A stretch of DNA of 64,000 nt from Heterodera schachtii (GCA_023374025.1 SIJG01000002.1:2487626-2551625), one strand, 5' to 3'; positions 35,338 to 46,449 are shown, counted from the first letter of the stretch. Program-made: numbers and translations. Notes: generated from the letters alone by a model not told the origin.

Positions 35338-36425
35338 ATGCAGCGGATTTTTGGATCTTCAAAACCAAAAGCTCCGCCACCCAATCTCGCTGATGCGATT
35401 ACAACTATTGATGCTCGTGGCGAATCTGTCGAAAAGAAAATAGAGAAATTGGACGGTGAATTGGTGAAATTGCGTGTTCAACTCAAAAAGATGAGAGATG
35501 GACCAGCAAAGAATATGGTCACGCAAAAGGCATTCAGGTAAAATCTGAGCAAAAGTTAATGAGAGTCATTTTCATTTTAGAATTATGAAGCAGAAAAGAA
35601 TCTTTGAGAATCAACGCGACCAACTCGCCGCGCAATCGTTTAATATGGAGCAGAGCAATTTCGCAATTCAGGGCATGAAAGACAACCAAGTAAGTTAGAT
35701 GCAATTTCAAAACTCCGTTTTGAAAACTAAGACTACCTATTTTAAAAAAGGGGAAAACATCGGTACCTTTTCAAGGCACCATTTAGTATTTTTATTCTTT
35801 TTTTATTTCACCGGTTTTCAGGTGACCGTCGCCGCAATGAAAGAGGGTCTCAAATCGATGAAACAGGAATACAAAAAGCTGGACATTGACAAGATCGATA
35901 CTCTTCAGGATGAAATGGAAGAAATGCTCGAGATGAATTCTGAGATTCAGGATGCACTTTCTCGCCAATACGACACTCCTGACGTGAGTTTTTTTTAAAT
36001 TATAAATGGAAAAAAATATTTCTAAAAGATTTTTCTTGGTTTTAATTTTTTATAAATTATAAAACAAAAAATTTTGGTCTTCTCTCTTTTAAACACACAC
36101 CCTCAATACGGACGGGGGTAAGCGTCGGTTGTACTCCTTGCAAAGTAGGGATAATTCTAAAGATTTTTATATTGAAGATCGATGAAGCTGAACTTGAGGC
36201 TGAGCTTGAGGCATTGGGCGACGACCTGCAATTCGATGCGGACACAAGTTATCTTGACGAAGCAATCAGTGCCCCCAGCGTGCCGACTCGTGACCCGGCC
36301 AGCGCTTCTGTGACTATCTTTATTTATTTATTTTCATTTGCTTTTTTCTCTTCAATTTTCAGACTGTCACTGATCAGGGAGTTGCCGTTGATGAATTTGG
36401 TCTTCCGAAAATTCCAGCGCAGTGA
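35338..36425 (+). CDS. CHMP5/Vps60-like ESCRT-III subunit
   Basis: Exons 35338-35537, 35581-35689, 35822-35983, 36178-36309 and 36363-36425 encode 221 residues, the usual CHMP5 length. Typical sequence: [17 protein letters not shown] at the N-terminus, a charged coiled-coil core ([12 protein letters not shown]), [20 protein letters not shown], and an acidic C-terminal part ([12 protein letters not shown]) ending [16 protein letters not shown]5 acts with Vps4/LIP5 in multivesicular-body formation on endosomes. First gene of a plus-strand run; stop to next ATG is about 213 nt. Confidence 0.93.
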
Positions 36426-36638
36426 ATGGAGGAAATTTATCTTCCTGTCTATAATTTTAATTGAATAATTTTGGTTTTATTATAAAAATTCCTCTTGACT
36501 TTGTATAATTTGACTTGGACTTTTTGTATTAGATATAATTCAATTTTATTTTGGAATTTCTCGCAAAATTTAAATTATTTGAGCCTTAAGAGTGAAGTCT
36601 TAAGAGAAGGTTGTCTTGTTAACATTTGTTTTTTGCCG

Positions 36639-38621
36639 ATGGCTCCAAAAATTGGTTTATGTTCTGATGGGTTTGGCATCACAGAAGCGCTTGCCATTCA
36701 TATGCTACGTTCAACCTGTTTCTTTGATAACAGTCATATTGAATTGTGAGTTTAACATTTGCATTTCTTCCATTGTTTTTTATTATGGGAATTTAAGAAT
36801 TTCCGACCAAGAAGGAGCCAATTGTTGCGATGCCACCGTCGGATTTGGAAGTGCCGACTTGGAGAACAACCGATTTTCGAACGACAGCCCGTAAGTCAAA
36901 ACGAATCGGTTAAAATTCTAAGTTGTTCTCTATTCAATTGTAAGTGACATTGAATATACGCTTGAGAAATTGGCTCGTCTTGAGGGTTATTCCGTCAAAT
37001 TAACGTCAACTGGGCAAGTTTATGCGAATTTTGGGCATCAGTTGATACAACAGTTGGGCGATGAACGTGGCAAACGCAGAGGACGAAACTCATTGAGCCG
37101 CGATTTCCGCAAGCTCTACGAGTACATAATCGAAGTTGTGGACTCGTGGTATTGGGAGATTCCATTGCAATATCCAATGCCGGAAAAGTAAGAAAACCAA
37201 ACAAAATGTTGAAAATGGAAGGCATTAATTGGCAGGACGCAATTGCTCGCCTTTTTGGATGACTTGCAGAACAAAATGGACTTCGAATGGTCGGACAAAC
37301 GCGAGACTGACTTTGTCAATTTTGTCGAGCAGTGCGTTGCTGAAGTTGGCCGAAAATTTGATCAAATTTGTCGTTGGTACATGGACTCTTATTTACCCGC
37401 CTTTGATTATATCGCCGACACACTGAAAAAGGTACAAATTTTTTTGTTTTATTCCTTGTTTTCTCGAAATCTAAATTTGTAATGTATAAATTTTTTATTG
37501 TTATCCCTCCTCACTCTCCTTCTGCAAACTTCGATCAAATAAGAATGTTTAGGGTTTTCAGGCTAATGAATTTGGCTTTTTGTTCTTCGACTTCAATTTT
37601 TCAAAAGTGACACTCGACGACTTGCTCATTAGGGCTGGCAACAATTTGCGATTGCCGCGTCTGCTCATTCGCCCCACTCTCAACAAATTCCGTATCGATT
37701 GCGTCCGAATGGTCAAACCGATGTGAGCGGAAAAGCTCCACTCATTTGCGCATTTACCATAATATTTTGCTGATTATTTAAGTTTGTATTTTCCACGCGA
37801 ATGGGTTGGACGAAGTGATCACGTGACAGAAACACTGGACATTGAACACATCGATTACATCAGCAGTGATCGGACATATGCCATTGCACAGACACTGAAA
37901 GCAGCTGAACAATTGGCATTTCATCTGTTGGCACATGCGTAAGTTTTCAGATTTATTTAAAAAATAGTTTTTGTTAATTAAGGGAAAAGAACAGCAACAT
38001 CGTGACCTCGCAAGAATGTTGGCTGACCTCCACTAATGAGGGCAAAAAAGTGATTCATTCGGCGCGTTCATTGCCAGGCACTCGGAAAAACTCGACTTCA
38101 CGCAATTTGCAAAATAATGTCACAGATAATGAAAATGAACAATCCGAAGAGGAAGAAGAACGCAGCAAAAGGGAAAAGGCGGCGATGGAATTGAAGGCAT
38201 TGGCGGGGATAGAAACAACAAATAATGACAAAGAAGCAAAAACGGAGGAGCAAAGGGACGACGAACAAATGCAGAGAAAGGAAACGCCATGCAAAGGAAC
38301 GGAAAACGAAGGCAAAAGACCACCGAATTGCAGTGAGGACAAGGAGAACAACAGTCCGGTGCTTTTGCTGGATTTTGACGATCGCAGCAGTGCGCCGGGG
38401 GGGTCATCTTCCGAAGAACGGCGGACGGAGGAAAACGCACGGAAAATGAACGCCGCAAACGGAGAGAAGCAAAAGGTGGGGGGGGGGGGACAGACTTCGT
38501 CCAAATGTTTCTTCTCCTTTTGTTCTCCCATCTCTTCTCTCTCCACCGTTCGTCGGTCTTTGGGTGTTTTTGTGCTTCGAAAATTCCCTTTTTGTGGCGA
38601 TGGATTCAAATGCCTTTGACA
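36639..38621 (+). CDS. MYG1-like protein lacking DHH-type metal-binding residues
   Basis: MYG1 proteins are 3'-5' exonucleases of the DHH superfamily in nucleus and mitochondria. Exons 36639-36745, 36798-36890, 36945-37187, 37236-37431, 37562-37722, 37783-37938 and 37983 onward follow the family throughout: KIGLCSDGFGITEALAIHML, LTSTGQVYANFG, LYEYIIEVVD, RWYMDSYLPA, FRIDCVRMV. Yet the expected THNGTFHCDEALA motif reads CSDGFGITEALA (no His, no Asp) and the expected YDHH segment reads RFSNDSP, so catalysis is unlikely. A charged disordered tail of about 200 residues follows, with RNLQNN, EEEEERSKRE and a stop at 38619-38621. A donor at 38476 also joins in phase to 39077, so it could instead be spliced to the downstream frame. 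Confidence 0.75.
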
Positions 38622-39076
38622 TTAGTTTTAGTTAGATGTTTAAGATGACGATGACTGACTGAGCTGAATAATCGATTGTTGCATCCCTTTTATAAATGTG
38701 TGAATGTGCTTTATTATAGTACCCAACAACAGTTGGATTGACACGACGGATTATTATTATTCTTCTGACACTTCTGCATTTGCTAAAAATTTATTTCTTA
38801 TCTTTAGAAAGAACTATTTTTTAATTAAATTAGTAGAATTTTCTTTTAAAAAAATAAATAAAAAATATCGTTTTTTTATATTTGACGCAAGATGCAACTA
38901 GCCATGGCCAAGTTTTTTGGGATTTTTTTTAATCACATGTCGAAATTGTTTTGAAAATTGTTCTAACAGGAAATCCTATTTTTATTTTTTGGCATTTTGT
39001 ATTAACGAAATAATCATATGTTTGCTTTATTTATGGTCACCGATTGATTGATTAATTTTTGGTTTCTCTCCTTTAG

Positions 39077-40087
39077 GTCGTGCCTTCTTCAAGCAGCTCT
39101 TTCATTAGTTTCTCATCAGAGTCTCCAACAGTGAATTGCAATCAGCAGATGAATAACAACACTGTAGCCCCACCGTCTCAACAAAATAATCAAAATTCTC
39201 TTACGCGGACTTTAAATGGCACTTTGGCCAATCTGGAGGAATCTGAAATGGGGCTTCTCGTTGAAAGAGTTTTCAATGCGAAACGTACAATTTTGGAAGT
39301 GCCGACCGATTCGTTCACGCTTTCCCATGTTCTTGGCGCTGCCTTTGTTAGCCTGGCAATTGGAACTGCCAATCAAAACTTGAAAATTCGGGGGTATTAT
39401 ATATTTTTATATTAAACACACAATTTTCGTAAATAAGATTGACAGAACCGAGACCAGTCGGCTGCTTGATTCGACTTGGACCGGGAATTTACGAATATGA
39501 TGATGGCGATCACCAATTCACTGGGTCTTTTTTTAGTCTTTTTCGATTTAATTTCTCGCTTTTTTAATGTTTTCATTTGTACGTTCAGTTCTCATATGGT
39601 TTCGCTGTTTTCTTTGGACTTGAGCACCGACATTTTGGACAAACGTTTGACCATCGCGGGCCTTTGCTACGCTTTCTATGCGAAAAAGGCAATTGTCCGA
39701 ATTGCGTCCAATGGCTCGCCTGAGGGCCTTTCCGTTCTGTTGAAAAATGGTGCCGACAGACGGAAGCTGACTTTGATCTTTCGCAGAGTGTACCGCCGTT
39801 TGGTGCTGCCCATTGACGAATGGGTCTCTGAGTGTCTCACTCAGCCGCAGTCTCTCTCGATTTCGTACGCTTCAATTCGCCGCATTAATTCTTTTGTACA
39901 ATTTCCCTTATACAGTACTCGAGAGTCAGCCCTTCTTAAAAATGCTCTTTCTGATGTCATCGGTGTGACGAATGGTGACAAAATGAAATTGTCGCCTGAG
40001 GAACGCCTCGTTGCATTTCGCGTTGCGCTTCACATTTGCACTCAGTTCATCAATGATTTGGTGCGCAGTTTGCTGGCGGATGACTGA
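39077..40087 (+). CDS. unrecognised protein, three exons
   Basis: Exons 39077-39393, 39438-39524 and 39589-40087 join in phase to about 300 residues ending LVRSLLADD. The chain starts Ser/Asn/Gln-rich (first ATG in frame at 39148), then reads SFTLSHVLGAAFVSLAIG, RPVGCLIRLGPGIYEYDDG, LFSLDLSTDILDKRLTIAG and RRVYRRLVLPIDEWVSECL. No signal peptide or membrane segment is clear; content and regular intron phase indicate a real gene. It is either an independent gene with a spliced leader at the AG before 39077, or the 3' part of the MYG1-like gene, since donor 38475/38476 and acceptor 39076/39077 are both phase 0. No family was recognised. Confidence 0.6.
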
Positions 40088-40458
40088 AACATAATTAATT
40101 GATCTTCATCATTTGTTGTTAAGTATTATGCTTACGGTCCAAACATTCTCAGATCTCTCAATGTTTTTGTTCCAAAACAGGGTTTTGACGTGTACTCCAT
40201 CTTTCATCAGCCTTTTGTTGTTTTATTTTGAGTTCATACGTACTTTTGTGTTTTGATTATTCGGCAAATATATTATGCTTTTGCTTTTATATTATTGGAT
40301 ATTGGCATTCGATTGTTCTTTCAATCACGTTTACTGAATTTATCTCATGTCATTTTGGATCGTCTGACTTGGCACACACCGAATGTTTAAGTGGCAACAC
40401 TAAGACTGTATCTGGCATTTTAAAGAACTTAAACAATTTAAATTTCATTTTGCATAGA

Positions 40459-40983
40459 ATGGAAATCAATGAGCGCACCTCCACGGGCAGTGAGTGCCCT
40501 CTTTCTCCGACCACAAATCCGACAACGGCCGATGCCTCCACCGACGAAGTGAAACGTCTTGCGCAAATTGCTTCTGATCGGCTCTATTCTTACGTACAAG
40601 GACAGATTCAGGGCACAATCGATGACTACAAATTGTTGGAGGAAATGAACGAAGCGACAGCGCAACGATATTCAGGCGAAACCAATTCCGAACAGAACAA
40701 TAATTGACGATGATAATAGCGATTTAAGACATGGGACAGGTGACCAGCGTCATTTCTGAACGACTTGCTCAACTCCAGCTTAAATACGAAGAATTGCGTC
40801 CGTTTCTCGAACAAATTGATGAAATCGGTAATTTGCACATTTGTTGGGTTTTGCCCGTACTTTCGTTGTCCTTCAGACGAAGCAAGTCGTCGGATGGAAT
40901 CGGCAGTGACTGCTTTGGAGACTTACATAAGCGCATTGGAAACAAAATTGAAGAATTTCAGCCACCAAAATCCTACACGTTGA
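40459..40983 (+). CDS. BLOC-1 subunit 2 (BLOC1S2/BLOS2)-like
   Basis: Exons 40459-40675, 40729-40827 and 40877-40983 give about 140 residues. The helix-rich reading (ASDRLYSYVQGQ, DYKLLEEMNEATAQRY, SDMGQVTSVISERLAQL, KYEELRPFLEQIDEID, then a C-terminal helix ending NPTR) follows BLOC1S2. This protein belongs to BLOC-1 and BORC, which act in lysosome-related organelle biogenesis and lysosome positioning. The first intron begins GC (CAG then GCGAAA at 40676); using it restores the family helix, whereas reading through reaches a stop within 11 codons. An AG two bases before the ATG could be a trans-splice acceptor. Confidence 0.85.
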
Positions 40984-41337
40984 AAAAATTGAAAATGTTT
41001 TTTACAAATGCATTACTTTAAATCTAAAAACTACCGTTCCATTTTATCTTAATTTTATTGTAATTTTGTTTGAAATATTTTTTTCTAAATGTCAAAAATA
41101 AACGATCGAAAGGGATTCCTTTTTGCATGTTTTTTCCTTTTGTTTTTCTGCAGTTTTAAGGTTCCCTTTTCTGCTGCTGTCGCATTTCCTTAGAGAAAGT
41201 GGAAGGATCGATGCTTTTCGCTTATTCACTTCATCGATTTTCTGCTCATCCCTTCCCGTCATAAACAACAATTGCCTTTGGCCATTTGCTTGTGGCCATT
41301 ACAACCAAATCGCAAGGACATTTCGACAAACGACAGA

Positions 41338-42748
41338 ATGCCGAAAAACGATCGGTCCGTTCATCCGCCCCATTCGCAGTCGGCGCCCGCGGAGGATAAC
41401 ACGGAAATTGACTGTGTGGACCGAGGCATTCACAACTTCGGACAGCTCCGTTTGAATTGTGAGATCCGAAAACGGTGATTAAAAAGGAATTTTTTAAATT
41501 CAGTTGAAAACAGTCGAGTGACGAGGTTGACTCTCAGCCACAACAAATTGACTTCGATCCCGGCAAATATGTGAGTTTTGCCTGAGGGCAAGTGTACGTT
41601 TATTTATTTTAATTCGTCTCAGTTCTGATCTGGTCAATCTCGAGCAGCTCAACCTGTGGAACAACCACATAGAGGTCGTCTTTTATCCCATTCGATTCAC
41701 CCTTTTCATATTTATGGCCTTTTTCTCCTTTTTAAGGAATTGCCAGTGACAATTTCAGCATTGCCAAACCTCAAATTGCTCAATGTCGGGTCAGTCCCCC
41801 CCCCCCCCCTCATTAATTGCCTTCCTTCTCATTTTGGGATGAACCGTCTTTACAAACTCCCCCGCGGCTTCGGCTCCTTCGAAAAATTGGAACTGCTCGA
41901 CTTAACGTACAACAATTTGCGCGAGCAAAGTCTTCCTGGAAATTTTTTCTTCATGCCAACGCTTCGGGCACTTTATTTCGGTTGGACTGGCGTAATCTCT
42001 TATGAACGATAAAAATCCGATTTCAGGGGACAATGACTTTGAGTCTTTCCCGGAGGATATTGGCCATTTGGTAAAAAGTTTCAACTGATCATCCCACTGA
42101 AAAATTTGTCCCTTCCTTCTTCAGACCAATCTCCAAGTGTTGGTACTGCGTGAAAATGATCTCATTGATTTGCCACGACAAATGGGCACATTGCAAAAGC
42201 TGAAAGAGCTGCATATTCAGGCAAAATGGGGGGTGGGGTAGCCGAGATCATTTTATCCGAACTGGACGGATTTTTATAGGGAAATCGGCTTCAAGTGATC
42301 CCGCCCGAACTGGGCCAACTTGATCTGATCGACCCGAACGACGAAAATGCCAAAACACTTCGAGTGGAAAACAACCCGTCAGTATTTGCGGGCATTGGAA
42401 TATTTAATTATTTTTGATTTGCCAATGGTCTTTTCCAATTTAAGGTGGATCGTGCCATTGAAAGATGCGCTCACTCGCGGTGCCCAAGGCGGCGATTGGC
42501 AAAGCGGGTGAACGAATAATGGCACAGGGACAGAAAATACAACCGAAAATTTAAAATTTAGCGTTGAGTCTTTTTGGAATTACATTCGCAGTGACAATTA
42601 CCGTCGGTTGTACGAAAGTCATCCCGTGGGCGTGGGGTCGCCACCACCGAAGCGAAACAAAGAGAAGAAAGTCAGCCGAGTGAAGGGAAGCGCCGCGGGC
42701 GGAGCGGCGGAGGGCTCTCGAGGACAAAGTCGAGAACGGACGGAGTGA
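41338..42748 (+). CDS. rsu-1: RSU1-like leucine-rich repeat protein (Ras suppressor 1)
   Basis: Ten exons: 41338-41458, 41504-41570, 41623-41674, 41737-41789, 41838-41980, 42027-42070, 42125-42220, 42280-42377, 42445-42507, 42562-42748. RSU1 binds PINCH in the ILK-PINCH-parvin adhesion complex. The reading follows RSU1 along its LRRs: DRGIHNFGQL, RLTLSHNKLTSIPANI, LNLWNNHIEELP, MNRLYKLPRGFG, LDLTYNNLREQSLPGNFF, DNDFESFPEDIGHL, RENDLIDLP, LKELHIQGNRLQVIPPELG, ENNPWIVPL and YIRSDNYRRLYESHP, ending in a basic tail. Two odd splice sites: the exon before 42221 uses a GC donor, and the acceptor before 41838 reads TTTTGG instead of TTTTAG although phase and homology fix the boundary. Confidence 0.92.
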
Positions 42749-43096
42749 ATAAAAAGTGGAGAGAAAGCGACCGAAGGGAGGAGAAACGACCAAACGAAAA
42801 CAACAATTCATATTGTGCACAGTTTAGGGACAAATAAAGTCGTTTTGTTCGATCATTAATTATGGGGGGGTGGGGGGTAATGTCATTAATTTTCCATCTG
42901 TGGTAGGTGATTGATTAGATTTATGTTTTGTATATTATCGTCGTCAAACGGGCGGAGGTCGCGGAGAGATCGATTTGAATTTGTTTCCCGACGAATTGGC
43001 CAAAGAAATAAACACCCGCCGCTCATTTTCACTCTTTCGTTGGCCTTTCTCTTTCCTTATTTTTCATTTTCCATCTTTTCGCTTTTCATCGTCAAA

Positions 43097-43778
43097 ATGT
43101 GCCAAAATTACTTTTGCTGCCTTTTCACTTTGTTTTTTTCTCTGTGTGTCCTTTTTTCACTGGTCGATTCGCGTCCTCAGCTGCTCAATTCGGTCAGTAC
43201 CTCGGGCCTTTTGATTGGAAAAGGAATCGAAGTGAGTGAATTTGGGGGGGGGGGAAATGGGTCAATAGCAGTTCGTACAATGGCGTTTCGTACAATTTGA
43301 AATGGGAATGGCCATAACTTTTTTATTCGTCAGTTAATTTGTTCAAAATTGGTATCATTCGAAAGCTCTACGTGTTTAAAAGCTATCATTAAGCAGAAGC
43401 TAAGCGATTAATCATCTCAACAAAAAGTTATGATTTATAGTTTACAAAAAATTAGGATTTTCTTGAATTTTTAAGTCTTATAAATCATAACTTTTTGTTA
43501 AGATGATTAATCGTTTAGCTTCTGCTTAATGATAGCTTCTAAACACGTAGTGCTTTCGAATGATACCAATTTTGAAGTAATCAAGCGACGAACAAAAAAG
43601 TTATGGCCATTCCCATTTCAAATTGTACCAAACGCCATTGTACGAACTGCTTAGACCCCGGGGGAAATGGACAAACAAATGATGGCAAATTGAGGTCAAA
43701 TCGGCTTCTGTCCCCCTTCTGTCGGAGCCAATGATTGAAATCCATTCGCATTCGGCGCCAGGCAAACAATTCGAATGA
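43097..43778 (+). CDS. candidate small secreted peptide
   Basis: Exon 1 (43097-43231) encodes an N-terminal hydrophobic signal (CCLFTLFFSLCVLFSLVDS) followed by RPQLLNSVSTSGLLIGKG and ends at a strong GTGAGT donor. A phase-0 acceptor at 43727 would add 16 residues ending GKQFE and a stop at 43776-43778. The intron contains a complete foldback element (43268-43650). The peptide would be about 60 residues with no further cysteines after the signal. The second exon is tentative and the opposite strand is open too. Confidence 0.35.
43268..43650. mobile_element. foldback (MITE-like) element with about 175-bp arms
   Basis: The left arm starts GCAGTTCGTACAATGGCG and the right end is its reverse complement CGCCATTGTACGAACTGC. 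The arms match over about 175 bp with roughly 5-8% differences, leaving a loop of about 25 bp, so almost the whole 383 bp can form one hairpin. No coding frame lies inside. Flanks show no clear target-site duplication beyond a possible TA/TT dinucleotide. Confidence 0.9.
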
Positions 43779-44311
43779 TTATGAGGAAAATATTCCATTT
43801 GGCATTAAATGCCCAATTTTAGTGTCGCCTTCGGAATTGAACTTCAGCAGAAGACGAAGGAAGCGCATAAGCAACAACAAATCCAATTGAACAAGAAAAT
43901 TTATAATAATACATATCGCAAACACAAAAATCAAAGAAGTAAATCGTCAATGAATTCGTCAAATTCGTCAGTGGCTGTTTTTTCTGCCTCCAAAACTGCC
44001 GTTTTCTTTGACCAAATTTCGGATGCTTGTTCCTAAAACATCGAAATGTATAAACAGAAAGTGCCAATGAATGATTTTTGGAGTTTTAGGTGCTTCTGAT
44101 GACAAAAGCCATTAAAATACGAACAACCCATAGACCAAATGCAAAAATGGGCTGAAATAATTTTCCTTGACAAAATAGCGTTTCCATCTCATGTCATCAA
44201 TCAAAAAAATTTTGAAAATTTGAGTGCAATTTGTTAAGAAAATTGGCTATAAAATTCAAAAATGTACCCATAAAAGTTATAAACTTTCCGTTTGGGGGGG
44301 GGGGGGGAATT

Positions 44312-44534
44312 CAAAAAAATTTGGTACTTTTCGGTTATGCGTACACAGGGCCAAATTTTAAAAAAAATACAACAAAGGAGCGCGCGGAGTAACAAAACAA
44401 AGTGCGCGAACTATTTAGGCGGCATATAAGCAACTATTTGTGGGACATTCATTGTTTAGCTTTTTATATGCGAAGGCAAACGTCTTTTCAAAATTTCGCC
44501 CTGTGTACGCATAACCGAAAAGTACCAAAATTTT
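44312..44534. mobile_element. short inverted-repeat element (MITE-like)
   Basis: Terminal inverted repeats of about 45 bp, including GGTACTTTTCGGTTATGCGT on the left and ACGCATAACCGAAAAGTACC on the right, enclose about 130 bp of non-coding DNA. G-runs followed by GAATTC flank both sides (about 44294-44311 and 44571-44591), suggesting that a slightly larger unit was duplicated. Confidence 0.85.
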
Positions 44535-44555
44535 CCATTATTTGCTGAAAAATTT

Positions 44556-46256
44556 TTAAATTTTCATTCCGGGGGGGGGGGGGGGGGAATTCCCTTCCCC
44601 CCTAGATATGCCCTTGTGTGTAATAAATGTTGCCATCCTCACCCGTTTCGCCGTCGTGTCGATGCGCCGCTTCTCTTCCTCCGACACTTTCTGCTCTTCT
44701 GTCTCCCCTTTGTCCTCCTCTTCCTTTTCACTGCTGCTGCTGCTCCCTTCCTCCTCTTCCTCTTCCATCTCCTTTTCCTTCCTCCTCCTCTCCTTCTTCC
44801 TCCTTTTCTCCTCCTTTTTCTTTTGTTTTTCTTCCTTTTGACTGTCGTCTAATTCCCTCTTCACTTCCACCTTCATTTTCTTCTTCACTAGCCTTTTCTG
44901 AGAATGAAAATTCAGTTTTGTCGAACAGTCGAGACACAAGCGAACTTTGACCAGCGCATTTTTCTTCACACCATGTTCAGTGTATGCAAAATTGACCTAA
45001 AGGATTGAAATTCCAAACAATTCCAAAACTTAAAATAAATTTTTTAGTGAAAAGTGGGAAAATTTCGGAAAAAGAATATCAAAAACGGCCAAACATTCCA
45101 AAATTTTTCTGGTGGCCTCATGGCCTCACCCTACCCTTCAAAAGTTTCTGGAAGGTCCTAGCCACTGGCCAATGGGGCCTAAGAGCAAAAAAAGGTCGGG
45201 GACGGTAGCCCCCCCCCAAAATTTTTACGCTTTTGAATTGCATTTCGTTAAAAATTTCCACGAAATTCTATTTCATCTTTTCCTATTTCGTAAATTTTTT
45301 ACGAAATTGAATTTCTTTTCGCATTTCGTAATTTTTTACAAAATTGAATTTCGTTTTGCTATTTCGTTAATTTTTAACGGAATTTTACACTTTTTAGTGA
45401 AAATTTGTTAATAAAAATTTTTAAAGATTGTCTAAAAATCGCAAAAAAACCCCCCCCCCCCGAAGCCAAGGGTCTGGCTACGCCCCTGATTCTTGGGTCA
45501 AATGATTAAAAAATAAGTCTTTGGAATTCGCTAGTGCCAATGGGCAATTTTGGTAAAAAAAAAAAAAAAAAAATTGTTCGTCTGCCCACCTCCCAACTCG
45601 CCAATCCCTGGCGTTCTGTGCAGTGTTTGCTGCCACATTCGAACTGTCCTTTGCCCGAAAAGACTTCGCGCTCCACGCGCCATCGCATTGCGTACAAATT
45701 CTTCGCGTAACGACTCAGGTCAACAACGCAGTACTCCTTGAACAGTTTGTCGTAGTATCGCTTCGCCAGCCGCGCCTCCCAATTCTGTTCGGCCTCAACC
45801 ATTTCTTTGTCAGACCAAAGGAAGCGATGGTTTTCCTGGAATTATTATAGCGTAATTAAAAAAAAGAGAGGAGCGAACCCGAATAATATCAAAGTCGTTT
45901 TTGTCATTCGAAGTGTCTCTCTCCAACTTTTTTGTCGACCCTTTGTAATAAGCCACGTAATTGTTGATCATCATTTTGTGCCGAGTGTACGCGTCAACGG
46001 ACTGCGAATATCGCTTTATTCTTAATTGGAACCATTTTAAAACTATATTCTTAATATTTTTCATTTTTTGGGTTCACAAAATCTAAACCAAATTAAATAA
46101 TGTAAAAATTTACCTTTGGTCGGGCGGAATTGCCTTACTCCCGGCGGGTAATGAGTGCCTTGAACTTGAAGCTTGGGAATGTTCGTCATCCTCTTTTTGT
46201 CTTTTTCGTTTTAATTCCGGCAAAAAAGCATTTGGCTCGTCAAAGACTCTCCTCAT
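44556..46256 (-). CDS. FRA10AC1-like nuclear protein
   Basis: Exons 46256-46114, 46020-45879, 45835-45590 and 44996 down to a stop at about 44556 join in phase. The reading follows FRA10AC1: VDAYTRHKMMINNYVAYY, LERDTSNDKNDFDIIRENH, FLWSDKEM, WEARLAKRYYDKLFKEYC, MRWRVEREVFSGKGQFECG, LASWEVNFAYTEHGVKKNAL, VRLCLDCSTKLNFH. The cysteine pairs suggest zinc binding. The C-terminal tail is Lys/Glu-rich with a poly-Ser stretch and its exact end is uncertain. FRA10AC1 is a nuclear protein found with spliceosomes; its role is poorly known. The 590-nt intron 3 contains AT-rich degenerate tandem units (45240-45400) and G/C runs. The ATG lies 193 bp from the RTEL1 ATG on the other strand. Confidence 0.88.
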
Positions 46257-46449
46257 TAGGATGGATCTCACTTAAATTAAAACTTTGCTTAATTAGGAAA
46301 CAATTCTAACAACAAAAAATCAAAAAAGAATATTTTGGCATTAAATTTATTTGGCAATTAAAATTTTGCGTATTTTAAAAATTTAAATTTTCTAAACAGT
46401 GAGTTTTGATTAAAGTGACTTAAACCCATTGTTCATAACCATCTGTCTG
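46257..46449. promoter_or_regulatory. bidirectional promoter region (FRA10AC1 / RTEL1)
   Basis: Only 193 bp, AT-rich, separate the two divergent start codons, so both genes must be driven from here. No specific factor site was recognised; function is inferred from layout. Confidence 0.55.

Noticed and set aside
43581..43798. Minus-strand cysteine-containing frame overlapping the foldback element
   Set aside because: Part of it lies in the hairpin arm and no splice sites fit; the plus-strand signal-peptide exon is better supported.
44608..44852. Plus-strand Ser/Phe-rich frames
   Set aside because: Complement of the Lys/Glu/Ser-rich tail of the FRA10AC1-like gene.
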